Shown: positions 1-9,624, counted from the stretch's first letter. The stretch: DNA of 61,711 bases from Nocardia cyriacigeorgica (GCF_005863245.1 NZ_VBUT01000017.1:1-61711), one strand, 5' to 3'. Translations and numbers: made by a program. Notes: a model not told the origin generated them from the sequence alone.

Positions 1-1265
1 TGGATCAGACCGGCGTCGTGGATGGCGGCCAGGGCGTCGGCGATCCCCAGGGCAAGGTCGGTGGCCTCCGTGGCGGAGAGCGTTGCGTGGTCGGTGACCA
101 GATCGTGCAGTGACGAGCCCGCAACGTACTCGCTGGCAATCCACGGCGGCGAGGCATCGGCGTTGGAGTCCAGGACAGACGCGACGAAGTCGCTGCGCAC
201 CGCGGCGGCCGCGGTGAACGCACGGGCGAGTTCGGCACGGTCGGTAGCGTGGTGAGCGTGCAGCGCCCGGATGACGGCCTCGGTGTTCCCGTTGCGGCCT
301 ACATAGATCTCGCCGACGGAGTCCGCGCCGAGGCGCCCGGTGAGCGTGTAGGGGCCGAGCGTGGATGGGTCGGCCTCGCGCAGGGGGAGGATGTGCATGC
401 GCGATCCGGCAACGGCTGGGCCGGATGCGGTCAGCGTTCCCGTCCCGGACGCGGTGGCCTGGTGGCCTGGCGGAGGACTTTTGCTCTCACCGTTCGGCGT
501 GAGCGCCGACCGAGTGGACACAACGTGCTGGGTCGGCGATGGTGAACTGCTCGCGGTCGCACCCGCCTGGTCGTCCGAATGATTTTCCTGCAAGCGCCGC
601 ACGCGGGTGATCACCACGGCCAGGCAGGTTCCGGCGAGCGCGAGGACGAATGCGTGGATGAACTCCACGGCGATCAACCCGAACCCGCCCACCGGGCCAT
701 AGCCGTAGACGATGTAGTCGCCGGTCGTTTCGGCTCGCCATTTCGGCAGGCCGAGTACCAGAGCCAGCATCGACAGTGCCGATGCCGACAGCAGCAACAG
801 CCACCACGCGGTCACCAGCCGGCTGGTGGGGCGGCTGCGCAGGTTCAGCAGATCCGACGGGGTCTGCGGGTCGCTCGCGCGCACGACGTCGGCCACGATG
901 ACGTGCGGGAACCAGACGTTGACCACCGGGCAGACCCAGCCACCGATCACCCAGCCCGCGGCCAGTCGATGCCGTGCACCGCACAAGACCTCGGAGTTGC
1001 GGCGGGCACGCCACAACCAGACGATGAACACCACCGCAGCAGCGGATTGCATCAACAGCCCGACACCGGCGAGCCAAGAATTGGAATTCCACTCCTGACT
1101 CGCAGGTTCCTGCTCCGCCCAGCTCCGCTCGAAATCCGCCAGCGTCACCCAATCGGCGAACGCACTGACCAACCCCAGCACCACCGTCACCGCCATCAGC
1201 GCGATCACCCACAACCCGAGCACCCCAATCGGCCGCACGGTCCCGGCGCCACGCCCCACCGTCAT
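1..1265 (-). CDS. DUF4328 membrane protein with C-terminal protein-kinase-like domain (3' end outside window)
   Basis: The frame is open from the ATG at 1265 to the window edge (421 residues seen), so the C-terminus is missing. The first ~220 residues carry about four hydrophobic segments. They include a GW.....W.CPVVN.WFP..IVADV signature typical of DUF4328. A Ser/Pro/Thr-rich linker follows. From about residue 290 the sequence resembles the N-lobe of a PknB-type Ser/Thr kinase: LGPYTLTGRLGADSVGEIYVG, then an E/Y hinge-like segment and IADALAAIHDAGLI, as in kinase helix E. The glycine loop is imperfect and the usual VAIK lysine appears as Arg (AVIRAL), so this may be a pseudokinase or degenerate kinase. 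Membrane domain first and kinase second reverses the common PknB order. The DUF4328 assignment is firm. Kinase activity is doubtful. Confidence 0.8.
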   Translation of the reverse strand, partial: MTVGRGAGTVRPIGVLGLWVIALMAVTVVLGLVSAFADWVTLADFERSWAEQEPASQEWNSNSWLAGVGLLMQSAAAVVFIVWLWRARRNSEVLCGARHRLAAGWVIGGWVCPVVNVWFPHVIVADVVRASDPQTPSDLLNLRSRPTSRLVTAWWLLLLSASALSMLALVLGLPKWRAETTGDYIVYGYGPVGGFGLIAVEFIHAFVLALAGTCLAVVITRVRRLQENHSDDQAGATASSSPSPTQHVVSTRSALTPNGESKSPPPGHQATASGTGTLTASGPAVAGSRMHILPLREADPSTLGPYTLTGRLGADSVGEIYVGRNGNTEAVIRALHAHHATDRAELARAFTAAAAVRSDFVASVLDSNADASPPWIASEYVAGSSLHDLVTDHATLSATEATDLALGIADALAAIHDAGLI

Positions 1266-1657
1266 ATCGAAACCCCTTCGGTCCCAGCAGTAACGATCGG
1301 ACGCACCGGCGAACCACCGTGGGTCACTCCGGTGCCGCGTCGCCCGCCGCAGCTATTGCACTACCAACTTCTCACTCGACCACCAGAAGCGAGCATTGAC
1401 AACCCGGCAAAAGCAGGGCCATGCAAGGGTTTCCGTCGTGTGGTCGCCCGCTCCCGCTCTCGGCCCCACGGTGAAAGTGCTGGTGCGCCTCGGTTGCCGA
1501 CACCCGTTCGCCGTTGGTTGCAGTTGGCTTGCCGGGCCCGGCGCTGCGTCGGGGACGTGTCGGGCACGGGCTGCCACGCCGAGCCAAGCCGGGCGTCGCG
1601 TGTCCCCAAGAATCACGTGCCAGTGACCTTTTGGCGTTGTCGCGCGCGGGCCGATCC
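1266..1657. other. Intergenic region, no gene seen
   Basis: This 390-bp gap lies upstream of the DUF4328 gene and downstream of the diguanylate cyclase, both on the minus strand. It should hold the promoter of the first and possibly a terminator of the second. I see a 12-bp GC palindrome at 1531-1542 but no T-run, and no convincing reading frame. Confidence 0.5.
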
Positions 1658-2896
1658 TCAGTCCGCAGTTTCGATGGAGGCTGCTGTGTGCAGCACCCAT
1701 TGGTTTTTGCCGAGTGCTTTGGCGGCGTAGAGGCAGTCGTCGGCGGCGGCGAGGAGTTCTGTCACGCGGTGGTCGCCGATCGGGGCGATGAACGCTCCGA
1801 TGCTCAGCGAGGTCTGGAGGCGGATGCGGTCGATGTCGAACGGTTTGGCCATGGCTGCGTGCAGGCGTTCGACGATGCTGTGGGTGTGCTGTTGGTCGGT
1901 GGGTGGTGCGAGCAGGGCGATGAATTCGTCGCCGCCGTAGCGGGCGAGTACGTCGGTGTCGCGGTCGATGCACGCCTGTAGCCGTGCCGCGACTGCCACG
2001 AGGAGGTTGTCGCCGACGGTGTGGCCGTAGGTGTCGTTGATTGTCTTGAAGTCGTCGATGTCCATCGCGCACACCGCTGCGACGTCGCCGGTGCCGGCTT
2101 CGTCGATGAGGGTTTGGCAGCGGTCGATGAGGTGGCGTCGGTTGGCCAGCATCGTCAGTGGGTCGTGGTGGGCCTGCCACTGCAAGTGTGTGGTGGTTGT
2201 GTGGTAGTCGGTGACGTCTTCGCCGAAGCCGAGCAGATAGGGCTCACCCGAGGCCGACAGGCATCGGGTCACCGTCCATGCCACCCAGGCGTGGCTGCCG
2301 TCGGGTCGCTGGATCTGTCCTTCGAGGCGGATTGTTCCGGTGTCGGAGCGGGCGAGTTCGTCGTGGACGCGTTGCTGGATGGCGGCCTGTTCGGAGGGGG
2401 CGAAGTCGAATCCGGACCGGCCGCGAAGGTCGGCCAGGGTGTGTCCGGTGAGGTTTTCGAATGCCGGGTTCGCGTCGATGATGCGGCCCTCGGTGTCGCC
2501 GATGGCGATGGCGACCGAGGCATGCCGGAAGGCGGTTTCGAATCCTTCGGAGGCGGGTTGCCGCGTGGCGATCGTCGCGCGGGCGAACCCTTGCGCGAGG
2601 TCTCCGATCATGGTGGCTGTGCGGGCAGCATCCGCGCCGGCGCGTTCGCCCAGTCGCAGCAGCGTGGGCACCGATACCGAGATGGCGGCCGGGTCGCTGA
2701 ATCCGAGGTCGACGAGTGCGGCGCCGGCGCGTTCACCGATCGTCGAATCCCAGCGCGGACCGGACAAGGCGACCAGGAGCCGGTGGACCCACTGCTCGAG
2801 CGCGACGACGGCGTCGTCGGATGGCCGCGAGGGTGACGCCGAGTCGATCAATCGCGCCGCCCACTCCGTGGCGATATCGGAGGCCGCAACCGTCAC
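1658..2896 (-). CDS. PAS-GGDEF diguanylate cyclase
   Basis: The 412-residue protein has an N-terminal alpha-helical region of ~110 residues of unknown function. A PAS domain (about 125-235) follows, with typical DTEGRIIDANPAFENLTG and LRGRSGFDF segments. The C-terminal GGDEF domain (about 250-412) has the active-site motif YGGDEF near residue 320. An RxxD (RDTD) lies exactly five residues before GGDEF, the position of the inhibitory I-site. Both catalysis of cyclic-di-GMP from two GTP and product inhibition are therefore predicted. There is no EAL domain and no transmembrane segment, so it is likely cytosolic, with the PAS domain as sensor. The start is GTG, preceded by GGAGG. Confidence 0.93.
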   Translation of the reverse strand: MTVAASDIATEWAARLIDSASPSRPSDDAVVALEQWVHRLLVALSGPRWDSTIGERAGAALVDLGFSDPAAISVSVPTLLRLGERAGADAARTATMIGDLAQGFARATIATRQPASEGFETAFRHASVAIAIGDTEGRIIDANPAFENLTGHTLADLRGRSGFDFAPSEQAAIQQRVHDELARSDTGTIRLEGQIQRPDGSHAWVAWTVTRCLSASGEPYLLGFGEDVTDYHTTTTHLQWQAHHDPLTMLANRRHLIDRCQTLIDEAGTGDVAAVCAMDIDDFKTINDTYGHTVGDNLLVAVAARLQACIDRDTDVLARYGGDEFIALLAPPTDQQHTHSIVERLHAAMAKPFDIDRIRLQTSLSIGAFIAPIGDHRVTELLAAADDCLYAAKALGKNQWVLHTAASIETAD

Positions 2897-3065
2897 CGAG
2901 CCTCCTCACATCCGCCGACAACCCGATGCATCCGGACACCCCGAACCTAACAACCGAGACTGCACCGCGAGGCGCAATGACACACCGACTACCAGCGGAA
3001 CCGGCCTACACCAGCCTCGAGGCCGGCCGAGATCATCCGCAACCGCGCCAAACACGCAGGCGGCC

Positions 3066-3716
3066 TCAGAGTCCGGTGCTGGGGTCGAGCAGCATGGCCC
3101 GGATCTCGGCCCAGTTCTGGCCTGTGAGTCGCCGGAACGCGTCGACGACGAGGTCGGCGAGATCGAAGGACGGGTCGAGAAACCAGGCTGTTTCCAACCC
3201 GTTCCAGGTCGCCACGAATTGCCGGGCGACGACGGCGGGGTCCAGGCCGGGGTGCGCCATGCCCGCGCGCTGGCGGGCGCGCACCAGTTCGGTGAAGACC
3301 TCGACCACCCGCGACCGGTGACGGGTGATGTAGTCGCGGGCGGGGTGCCCTGGCAGGGTGGCCTGCGCTGCGAGGGTCATGAACAGCCGCGTCACATTCG
3401 AGTGTTGCGTCGTCTGGTGCACGAATTCGCGGAGCCGGTCGGGAAGATCGTCGGCCGCCGAACCGATGGGGGGAATCAGGGTTGTCGCTTGTTCCTCGCT
3501 GTGTTCGAGCGCCGCGACGAGCAGGTGGTCGCGCGAGGGGAAGTGGTACAGGACGGTGGCCTCGGCCAGATCGGCACGGGCGGCGACCTCGGCGGTGGTG
3601 AGGTGTTCGTGCCCCTTCTCCTCGACGAGGCCGAGGACCGCGGCGGCGATGACCCGGCGGCGTTCGGTGCTGCGCGCGTAGGGGCCGCGCGGGCCACGGC
3701 TGGTCGCGGTACTCAA
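3066..3716 (-). CDS. TetR-family transcriptional regulator
   Basis: The protein has 216 residues, a normal TetR length. The N-terminal helix-turn-helix lies at roughly residues 20-65 (LTTAEVAARADLAEATVLYHF, then the SRDHLLVAALEH helix). The C-terminal ligand-binding half is divergent, as is usual. The start appears to be TTG at 3716, with AAGGAG about 12 bases upstream. The gene is divergent from the esterase gene starting at 3887. The intervening DNA has several TGAGTGAA/GTGAAT half-sites, so autoregulation and control of the esterase are likely (inference). Confidence 0.92.
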   Translation of the reverse strand: MSTATSRGPRGPYARSTERRRVIAAAVLGLVEEKGHEHLTTAEVAARADLAEATVLYHFPSRDHLLVAALEHSEEQATTLIPPIGSAADDLPDRLREFVHQTTQHSNVTRLFMTLAAQATLPGHPARDYITRHRSRVVEVFTELVRARQRAGMAHPGLDPAVVARQFVATWNGLETAWFLDPSFDLADLVVDAFRRLTGQNWAEIRAMLLDPSTGL

Positions 3717-3738
3717 CGGATGCGACGCTCCTTCAATA

Positions 3739-3840
3739 TTGAGTGAATTGGCAGATTTGGCTCTGTCTGTCGTGAATCAATTCACAGCAGGAGCCTCAGA
3801 TGCCCCAGTGGTTGATCTCTAATACTAGTCTTCACTCAGT
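3739..3840. promoter_or_regulatory. Divergent promoter region with TetR operator-like repeats
   Basis: Three related elements lie between the divergent tetR and esterase genes. One is TTGAGTGAA near 3740-3748. The second is a perfect inverted repeat, GTGAAT-CA-ATTCAC, at 3772-3785. The third is the opposite-strand copy TTCACTCAG at 3831-3839. Repeated inverted half-sites beside a TetR gene are the usual arrangement of its operators. Binding itself is inferred. Confidence 0.55.
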
Positions 3841-3886
3841 TATCGCGAGTTGTCGGCGTCGCCGGCGCGAAGGAGTTCAGCCGACC

Positions 3887-5992
3887 ATGGGTGCCGCCCC
3901 CGACAACCACCGCCACGGATCCCGCCCGAGCGCGCCGAGTGCCCACCCGGTAGCGCGGAGCATGACGAGGTCGCGGCGCGCAGGCCACACCGCTGTCCTC
4001 GCGTCGGTCGCCGCGCTGGCGGTTGCCGGGGCACCCGGTACGGGGTGGGCCGATCCGGTTCCCGTGCCGTGCTCGCCGGTCTGGGTCACCGCGGACTGCG
4101 TGGACGTGCAATATTCGCGGCCGGTGATCGACAGCGAGCGAGACATCACCGACCCGGTACCGGTACGTCAGGTGTCGGGGCATTTCGAGGGCACCGACAA
4201 GCGGTTCACGTTCTATTTTCCGCCCGAAGACCAGTGGCAGGGTCGTTTCTTCCAGTCGGTGTATCCGCTTGTCGACGAGAACGCGCTACCTGGTGACGTG
4301 GCGTTCGGGGCGGACAGCGGTGCGTACACAGTGCAGACCAACGGCGGGGGTGGTTTCGCGGTGGACGCCGCGGCGGCGAAGTTCTCCAAAACCGTGGCCG
4401 CCCGCTACTACGGGCATGCCGGCCGGATCTACGGCTACGTGTGGGGTGGCAGCGGGGGTTCGTATCAGACCATCGGCGCGATGGAGAACAGCACAGGCGT
4501 CTGGGATGGCGCGGTGCCCTACATCGTCGGCGTCCCGACCTCGATCCCCAGCAACTTCTTCGTCCGTGAGTTCGCCCGAATCGTCTTGCAGCACAAGGCT
4601 CCCGAGATCGCTGCCGCGGTGGCGCCCGGCGGCAGCGGTGACCCGTTCGCCGTCCTCGACGAGACCGGGAAGGCCGTGTTAGGTGAGGTCACGAATATGG
4701 GTGTCCCCTTGCGCGCCTGGGAGGACTACCGGTATGTGCTCGGGCAGACTCCCGGCCCGTTCCTGGCTGGGGCACCGCAGGGGCTGCTGGGGTTCGGTGC
4801 GCAGGTCCGTCAGATCGACCCGACCTACGCCGACGACTTCTGGAGCAAGCCCGGCTACCTCGGCACCGAGCAGTCTCGTCTCGGAGAGATGTTCCGTGCG
4901 TGGAAGATCGACCACCTCGCCACCGTCACGCGGGTCGACCGCGGCGCGGACAATGCCGCGACGAGCCTGGTCCTCGACAGCGTCCCGGACAACCCGCGCT
5001 CGACAGCGCTGGACCTCACCCTCTACTCCGCGGATGGGACCACCAGCCAGGGCACGCTCACCGGAACCCTGGACCCGGCCACGAAGACCCTCGTCCTCGA
5101 CGGCAACATCGCCGCCGGCGTTCGCGTGGCCATCGCGCCCACCTCGAAGGTGCGCATCGACAACCGCTGGGGACTGGCCCTGCCCGCCTACCCGCGCCAC
5201 CAGGTCCCCGCGGACACCAGCTTTCACGCTTTCGACCAGTACCGGGCCGCCGAAGGCACACCCCGCTACCCGCAGCGCCCGGTCCCGATCGGGCCGCCGA
5301 TGTCGATGGTGATCAGCGGCGGCGCCACCCACAGCGGCCGCATCAACGGCAAGGTCATCGCGGTGTGCAACCTCCTCGACACCGATGCCTTCCCGTGGGA
5401 CGGCGACTGGTACGGCAACCGCGTCCGCCACGCCCTCGGCAACCGCTCCGACGACACCTTCCGCCTCTGGTACAACGACAACGCCGACCACATCGCCCCC
5501 GGACGCACCGACCGGCTCATCGACTACACCGGCATCCTGCACCAAGCGCTACGCGATGTGGCCACATGGGTGGAAACCGGTCGCGCGCCCGCACCATCGA
5601 CCCGCTACACCGTCGACGGCAACCAGATCAGCGTTGCGTCCGGCGCGATCGACCGGCTCGGCATCCAGCCCGTCGTCCAGCTCGACAGCGACGGCACCAA
5701 GGTGGTCGAGGTTTCCGCAGGCCAACCCGTCACCCTCACCGCCGGAATCCGGGTCCCGCCCGGTACCGGAAGAATTGTCCGCCTCGACTGGAACGCAACG
5801 GGCACAGGTGATTTCACTCCGCTGCCGATCGGTTCCCCCGAGGAAACCCTCGAGGTGACCCACACCGTCACCTACGACACCCCCGGTACCTACTACCCGG
5901 CAGTGCGGGCCACCTCGCACCGCACCGGCGACACCACAACTCCGTACGCCGGTGTCCAGAATATCGGGCGTATCCGAGTCGTCGTCCGCTGA
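3887..5992 (+). CDS. Large secreted alpha/beta-hydrolase (tannase/esterase-like) with PKD-like C-terminus
   Basis: The product is about 701 residues. A twin-arginine-type signal (MTRSRRAGHT, then an Ala/Val-rich core ending GTGWA) begins at the internal Met at 3962. A nucleophile-elbow-like GGSGG sits in YVWGGSGGSYQ near residue 187. A late YNDNADH segment could supply the Asp/His. The final ~90 residues (RLDWNATGTGDF, then THTVTYDTPGTYYPAVRA) resemble a PKD/Ig-like module. I chose ATG 3887 because AAGGAG lies 11 bases upstream. ATG 3800 also has AGGAG at 6 bases but would place the signal peptide far inside the protein, and 3962 is a third option. The substrate is unknown, and no full tannase motif set was verified. 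Confidence 0.75.
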   Translation: MGAAPDNHRHGSRPSAPSAHPVARSMTRSRRAGHTAVLASVAALAVAGAPGTGWADPVPVPCSPVWVTADCVDVQYSRPVIDSERDITDPVPVRQVSGHFEGTDKRFTFYFPPEDQWQGRFFQSVYPLVDENALPGDVAFGADSGAYTVQTNGGGGFAVDAAAAKFSKTVAARYYGHAGRIYGYVWGGSGGSYQTIGAMENSTGVWDGAVPYIVGVPTSIPSNFFVREFARIVLQHKAPEIAAAVAPGGSGDPFAVLDETGKAVLGEVTNMGVPLRAWEDYRYVLGQTPGPFLAGAPQGLLGFGAQVRQIDPTYADDFWSKPGYLGTEQSRLGEMFRAWKIDHLATVTRVDRGADNAATSLVLDSVPDNPRSTALDLTLYSADGTTSQGTLTGTLDPATKTLVLDGNIAAGVRVAIAPTSKVRIDNRWGLALPAYPRHQVPADTSFHAFDQYRAAEGTPRYPQRPVPIGPPMSMVISGGATHSGRINGKVIAVCNLLDTDAFPWDGDWYGNRVRHALGNRSDDTFRLWYNDNADHIAPGRTDRLIDYTGILHQALRDVATWVETGRAPAPSTRYTVDGNQISVASGAIDRLGIQPVVQLDSDGTKVVEVSAGQPVTLTAGIRVPPGTGRIVRLDWNATGTGDFTPLPIGSPEETLEVTHTVTYDTPGTYYPAVRATSHRTGDTTTPYAGVQNIGRIRVVVR

Positions 5993-6391
5993 GTCGGTGG
6001 CCGTGAAAAGTGTCCGGCGGGTGTTCCGGCCTCGCTAGCGCGTGACCGCGAAGTCGGTCGCCAGGTCGGCGCGATCATGCCGCCGGCGCGTGATGACACG
6101 AAATCAGCAGGGCCATGCGGTGACCTGCGGGCACTCGCGCAACCGGCCGCCGTGTACGGGAACCGGTAAATCCGGCCGACTTGATGGGGGGAGCAGGTGA
6201 TCGGGTGCTGTTCCTCGGCTCACCCACTGCCCGAACTCGAGGCCTACCGGCAACTCGGCCTGAACCCGTCGAGGCGTTACCGGGCGAAATGCTGACAATG
6301 AATCTCAGCCCCCACCTCGCCGACAAACCCCGAGGTCAGGCCGCGATTTGGCGCATACCCTGAGCATCCGATAATCTTGCTGGGCACACCG
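5993..6391. other. Intergenic region before tRNA-Leu, no gene seen
   Basis: This ~400-bp gap follows the esterase stop and precedes tRNA-Leu. I see no convincing reading frame. It presumably holds the tRNA promoter. Confidence 0.5.
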
Positions 6392-6476
6392 GTCCGGGTG
6401 GCGGAATGGCAGACGCGCTAGCTTGAGGTGCTAGTGCCCTTTATCGGGCGTGGGGGTTCAAGTCCCCCTCCGGACA
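6392..6476 (+). tRNA. tRNA-Leu (anticodon GAG)
   Basis: The cloverleaf can be folded by eye. The acceptor stem GTCCGGG (6392-6398) pairs with TCCGGAC (6469-6475), with one G-T pair. The anticodon stem CTAGC/GCTAG encloses the loop TTGAGGT, giving anticodon GAG. A long variable arm typical of tRNA-Leu follows (TGCCC...GGGCG). The T-arm is GGGGG-TTCAAGT-CCCCC. CCA is not encoded. The serine recombinase gene on the other strand ends inside this tRNA, marking it as the likely insertion target of the element to the right. Confidence 0.95.
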
Positions 6477-8118
6477 CAGACAGTACGCACACGGGTGGTT
6501 TTGGAGCAGTTTCTGCCACAACCACCTGTTTTTCATGGTCATAGGTGAGCTTCAGGCCGAGTTCCCGGTATATCTCGAGTTTGTCGGTAGGGTCAGCCGT
6601 CTTCAGAATGTGAACCAGCCCACCCAGGGATGTCACAAGTTGGTGAATCTCGTCTGAGTCCATGCGGTGGTTCGGCGCCTGCTCGGCTTCTAGTGCCGTG
6701 AGCTGTGCCGCAGTCGCCTGACGTTCGCGCTGGACCTGTTGGGTCCAGGTCGCTACAAGGGCTGGGTCAGTGCCTGCTTCCAGTGCTGCTCGGTATCGGG
6801 ACAGCTTGCGGTCGTGTTCGGCGAGTGATCGCCGCGCACTCTCGATGGCCGACATGTTGTCGATCTGGGCGCCTTCAAGCATGGTCAGCGAATGCTTGAT
6901 CCGATCTGGGTGGAATATCGTGGCCAACCACGAGTCGATCGGGCCGCTGAGCCGGTCTTCGCGCAGGTAGACCGTAGTCGGGTGGTCGAGGTCGTTGGCG
7001 AGGGCGTACTCGGAGGGATACCGGCAGCGGTAGTGCGGCATCCCGTGGTTCCAGTTTCCTTGCATCCGCCGTCCACACGCTTTGTGGAACAACAGCCCTT
7101 TGAAGGCGTACGGGTGCTTCCGTCGGGCCGTAATCCGACCGGTCGATTGCGGACCACGGGCGGCAAGCCGTAGTTGTGTCTGTTCGAAGACGTCTTTGCT
7201 GATGAGCGCGGTATGAGCGGGTTGATCGGAGTAAACCCATTCCGTCTTCGGGTTCCACGCCAGCCGGGTTTGGTGGCCCAAGGCGACGTCATCGACGTCG
7301 ATGAGGGACTCCTGCTTGCGCTGCTTGTTCCATACCTCATAGCCGGTGTAGCGCGGATTGCCCAGGATTGCGCGCACCGCGCTCTTTGACCATGCTGCGC
7401 CCGAGCGATGGCTGTTGCGTCCGCGGTCGTATGCCGATGGGCACAGAACATCGTCGGCCGTAAGTCGTTGCGCGATCGCGAAAATCCCAATACCCGATAG
7501 GTACTCCCTGAAGATTCGCTGCACGACTGGCGCAGTGACGGGGTCCAGTTCGAGTGTATGCAGCCGCTTACCGTCGGCGGCTTTGCCCGGGTTGGGATGG
7601 GGGCCGGCATCCGCGAGACGGTATCCGTAGGGTGGTCGCCCGCCGAGATAGCGGCCCTCGACCTGGGCTTGCGCGGCCATGGCGGCCCGGACGCGGATTT
7701 TGATGCGATTGCGTTCGCCTTTGGACATGCCGCCGAAGACGGACATGATCAGGTCGTGAGCTTCGGAGTCCGGATCAATCGGGCCGCCGACTTCCGGCAC
7801 CCACAGTTGCACGCCGTAGTGGACGAAAACCGGAAACGTCAGCCCGAACTGATTGCCGTAGAACGCGCGCTGGGGTTCACCGATCACGACCGCGTCGAAG
7901 CCTCGCCCGGGATGTCTGAGCAGCTCGAGTAGCCGCCCGGCAGCGGGGCGTCGCTTCCATGGAATCGACCGCGACTGCCCGATGTCGAAGAACTCCGCGA
8001 CGATCTGCCCATGCTGACCGACCAGGGCGCTCGCTCTTCCCAGCTGCCAGTTGCGAGACGCATCCGGATCTTGTTGGTCTTCGGTGGAGACCCGCCCGGC
8101 GAAAGCGAATCTGATCAT
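6418..8118 (-). CDS. Large serine recombinase (site-specific integrase)
   Basis: The product is 566 residues. The N-terminal resolvase/invertase domain begins FAFAGRVSTEDQQDP, with catalytic Ser near residue 11 beside Arg9. The Recombinase domain follows (GRPPYGYRL region and LGNPRYTGYEVWNK). A zinc-ribbon-like segment comes next (KACGRRMQGNW...YRCRYPSEY), then a coiled coil around residues 420-490. ATG 8118 is preceded by AGGAGGA about 10 bases upstream, so longer upstream readings are rejected. The last ~20 residues are the complement of tRNA-Leu, so the C-terminus is created by the insertion junction. The expected role is integration and excision of the element at tRNA-Leu. Confidence 0.93.
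   Translation of the reverse strand: MIRFAFAGRVSTEDQQDPDASRNWQLGRASALVGQHGQIVAEFFDIGQSRSIPWKRRPAAGRLLELLRHPGRGFDAVVIGEPQRAFYGNQFGLTFPVFVHYGVQLWVPEVGGPIDPDSEAHDLIMSVFGGMSKGERNRIKIRVRAAMAAQAQVEGRYLGGRPPYGYRLADAGPHPNPGKAADGKRLHTLELDPVTAPVVQRIFREYLSGIGIFAIAQRLTADDVLCPSAYDRGRNSHRSGAAWSKSAVRAILGNPRYTGYEVWNKQRKQESLIDVDDVALGHQTRLAWNPKTEWVYSDQPAHTALISKDVFEQTQLRLAARGPQSTGRITARRKHPYAFKGLLFHKACGRRMQGNWNHGMPHYRCRYPSEYALANDLDHPTTVYLREDRLSGPIDSWLATIFHPDRIKHSLTMLEGAQIDNMSAIESARRSLAEHDRKLSRYRAALEAGTDPALVATWTQQVQRERQATAAQLTALEAEQAPNHRMDSDEIHQLVTSLGGLVHILKTADPTDKLEIYRELGLKLTYDHEKQVVVAETAPKPPVCVLSVSGGGLEPPRPIKGTSTSS
6469..6479. repeat. Putative left attachment core (tRNA-Leu 3' end)
   Basis: TCCGGACACAG runs from the 3' acceptor strand of tRNA-Leu three bases past it and lies within the recombinase-coding junction. 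The same 11 bases recur at 61152-61162. The attachment role is inferred from the recombinase gene running into the tRNA. Confidence 0.35.
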
Positions 8119-9207
8119 TTGCTGCGATTCCTCCTGCTGGTTGAGAAAGGCGCGGTGTTCGATGGTGGCTGGACCCTGTTGGTCCGACCCGTGTACGCCC
8201 GACCGGGGATGTATGCCGTGGCATTGGAGGTGGACTTGGTCCGGAGCTGTCCGCGGTCCCGCCATCAGCACGATGGGCATGTCGGAGAATGATCTCTAGC
8301 AACACCCTAGCTGCTGGGACGTTGAGCATCGGCGGGTCGGTCGGGACGTTGACGGTTGTGCCTTCCGTGCCCCTTCGGGTTGGGTCATCGGGCGAGTCGC
8401 TGCTATCAGGCCGCACGACGCACGTCCTGAGCTAAAGCCGGCAAGTGGAGTCGGCTGGTTGACGACCGAGGGCTTCGTCTGCACCGGTTGGCGTGCGTGC
8501 CAAACCGGCCAGGGTCATCTCCCTGCGACGACCCACGAATCGGTGCGCTGAGGTGAACAGACTGCGGTGATGAATGCGCGAACGCTGCATAGTAGGCGAT
8601 CTCGGAAGCGCCCCTGGCGCCTGGATCACTTGCGGAATCTTGAAGCCGGAGATCGAAGGCCATGAATCCTCCAGGCCTGCTGATTCTCCCACTATCCATG
8701 AGAGCCGAAGTGCGGCGATTTCGCAACCACGCGATAGCATCATGCACGAACGCGACCACGGCCGCGGATGTCTGCATTCCAGAGACGACAGAGTCGCTGG
8801 GGCGAAGTTCCTGCTGCCGCAGACGAATAATTCTCAAGGCGATTCCGCCGCTGGCACCCGCAGACGCCGACCTTCGCCAAGGCGATCCCGGCGGGCGGCC
8901 CCCTTTCTTTCCGGACGCCCAGCGGACCTACCGCGCGGTCGAATTCAACCGACCACTCGGTACAGGGGAGACCTCCACACCGAAAGGAGAGTGGCCGAGA
9001 CGACCTTCGTAATCCGTGCCAGAGAGCGGATCAACTGAGTATCGCGGGGTGGTCGAAGCGCTGTCGAGCACTTAATCGGCGCCGCGCGATGTTCTCTAGT
9101 CGGTACACCGAGCCCATCCTGCACCGTCGTCGTCGCGAGGCGAAGGCGCTGGCTACCAAGTGATGCTCAGTGAGTGAAAAGTAGCTCCTAGCTGCTGTTT
9201 CGGCGGA

Positions 9208-9240
9208 GGCCCCGCACCGGAGACAATCCGGTACGGGGCC
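9208..9240 (+). terminator. Strong rho-independent-like terminator hairpin
   Basis: GGCCCCGCACCGGA and TCCGGTACGGGGCC form a 14-position stem with one mismatch around a GACAA loop. The stem is followed by TTCGTCGTC rather than a pure T-run. It is typical of actinobacterial terminators, yet no intact gene lies just upstream, so its transcript is unknown. Confidence 0.65.
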
Positions 9241-9624
9241 TTCGTCGTCACTGGAGATCAGCTCGAATACCGGCGTGTCACGTTCAAAACTGCCACAAAA
9301 TGGTCACACGGGGAGATGTGTGACCGTGGGCGGCGGGATGGTCTGACCAGCAGGTATGCAGCCCTCCCGATAGCTGTGCGGCGTCGCACGCCGAAGTTGT
9401 GTGATCGACTCGGCGGGTTGACGGCAGTGCGCCGGGATTCCGGGACTCGCAGGACGAGGCCGAGTCTCTCGTGAGTCGTCTTGAAGCGGCCGATGCGGTC
9501 GTTGACGGCTCGACACGCTGTGGATCTTTCGCCGCGGTGGCGGACACGACGGCGGCTCGGAACGCAAGCAGAGGTTTCGATCGCAGTCAGTCTGACGAAA
9601 CACCGCTGTCAGGTTCGGGTACTT

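Noticed and set aside
1531..1542. 12-bp GC palindrome as a regulatory site
   Set aside because: Short GC-only palindromes are expected by chance at this base composition.
579..2180. Several long frames on both strands
   Set aside because: They are shadows of the DUF4328 and GGDEF genes, with Arg/Pro/His-rich composition and no family features.
8119..8280. 54-codon N-terminal extension of the serine recombinase
   Set aside because: AGGAGGA directly precedes ATG 8118, and the resolvase fold starts there.
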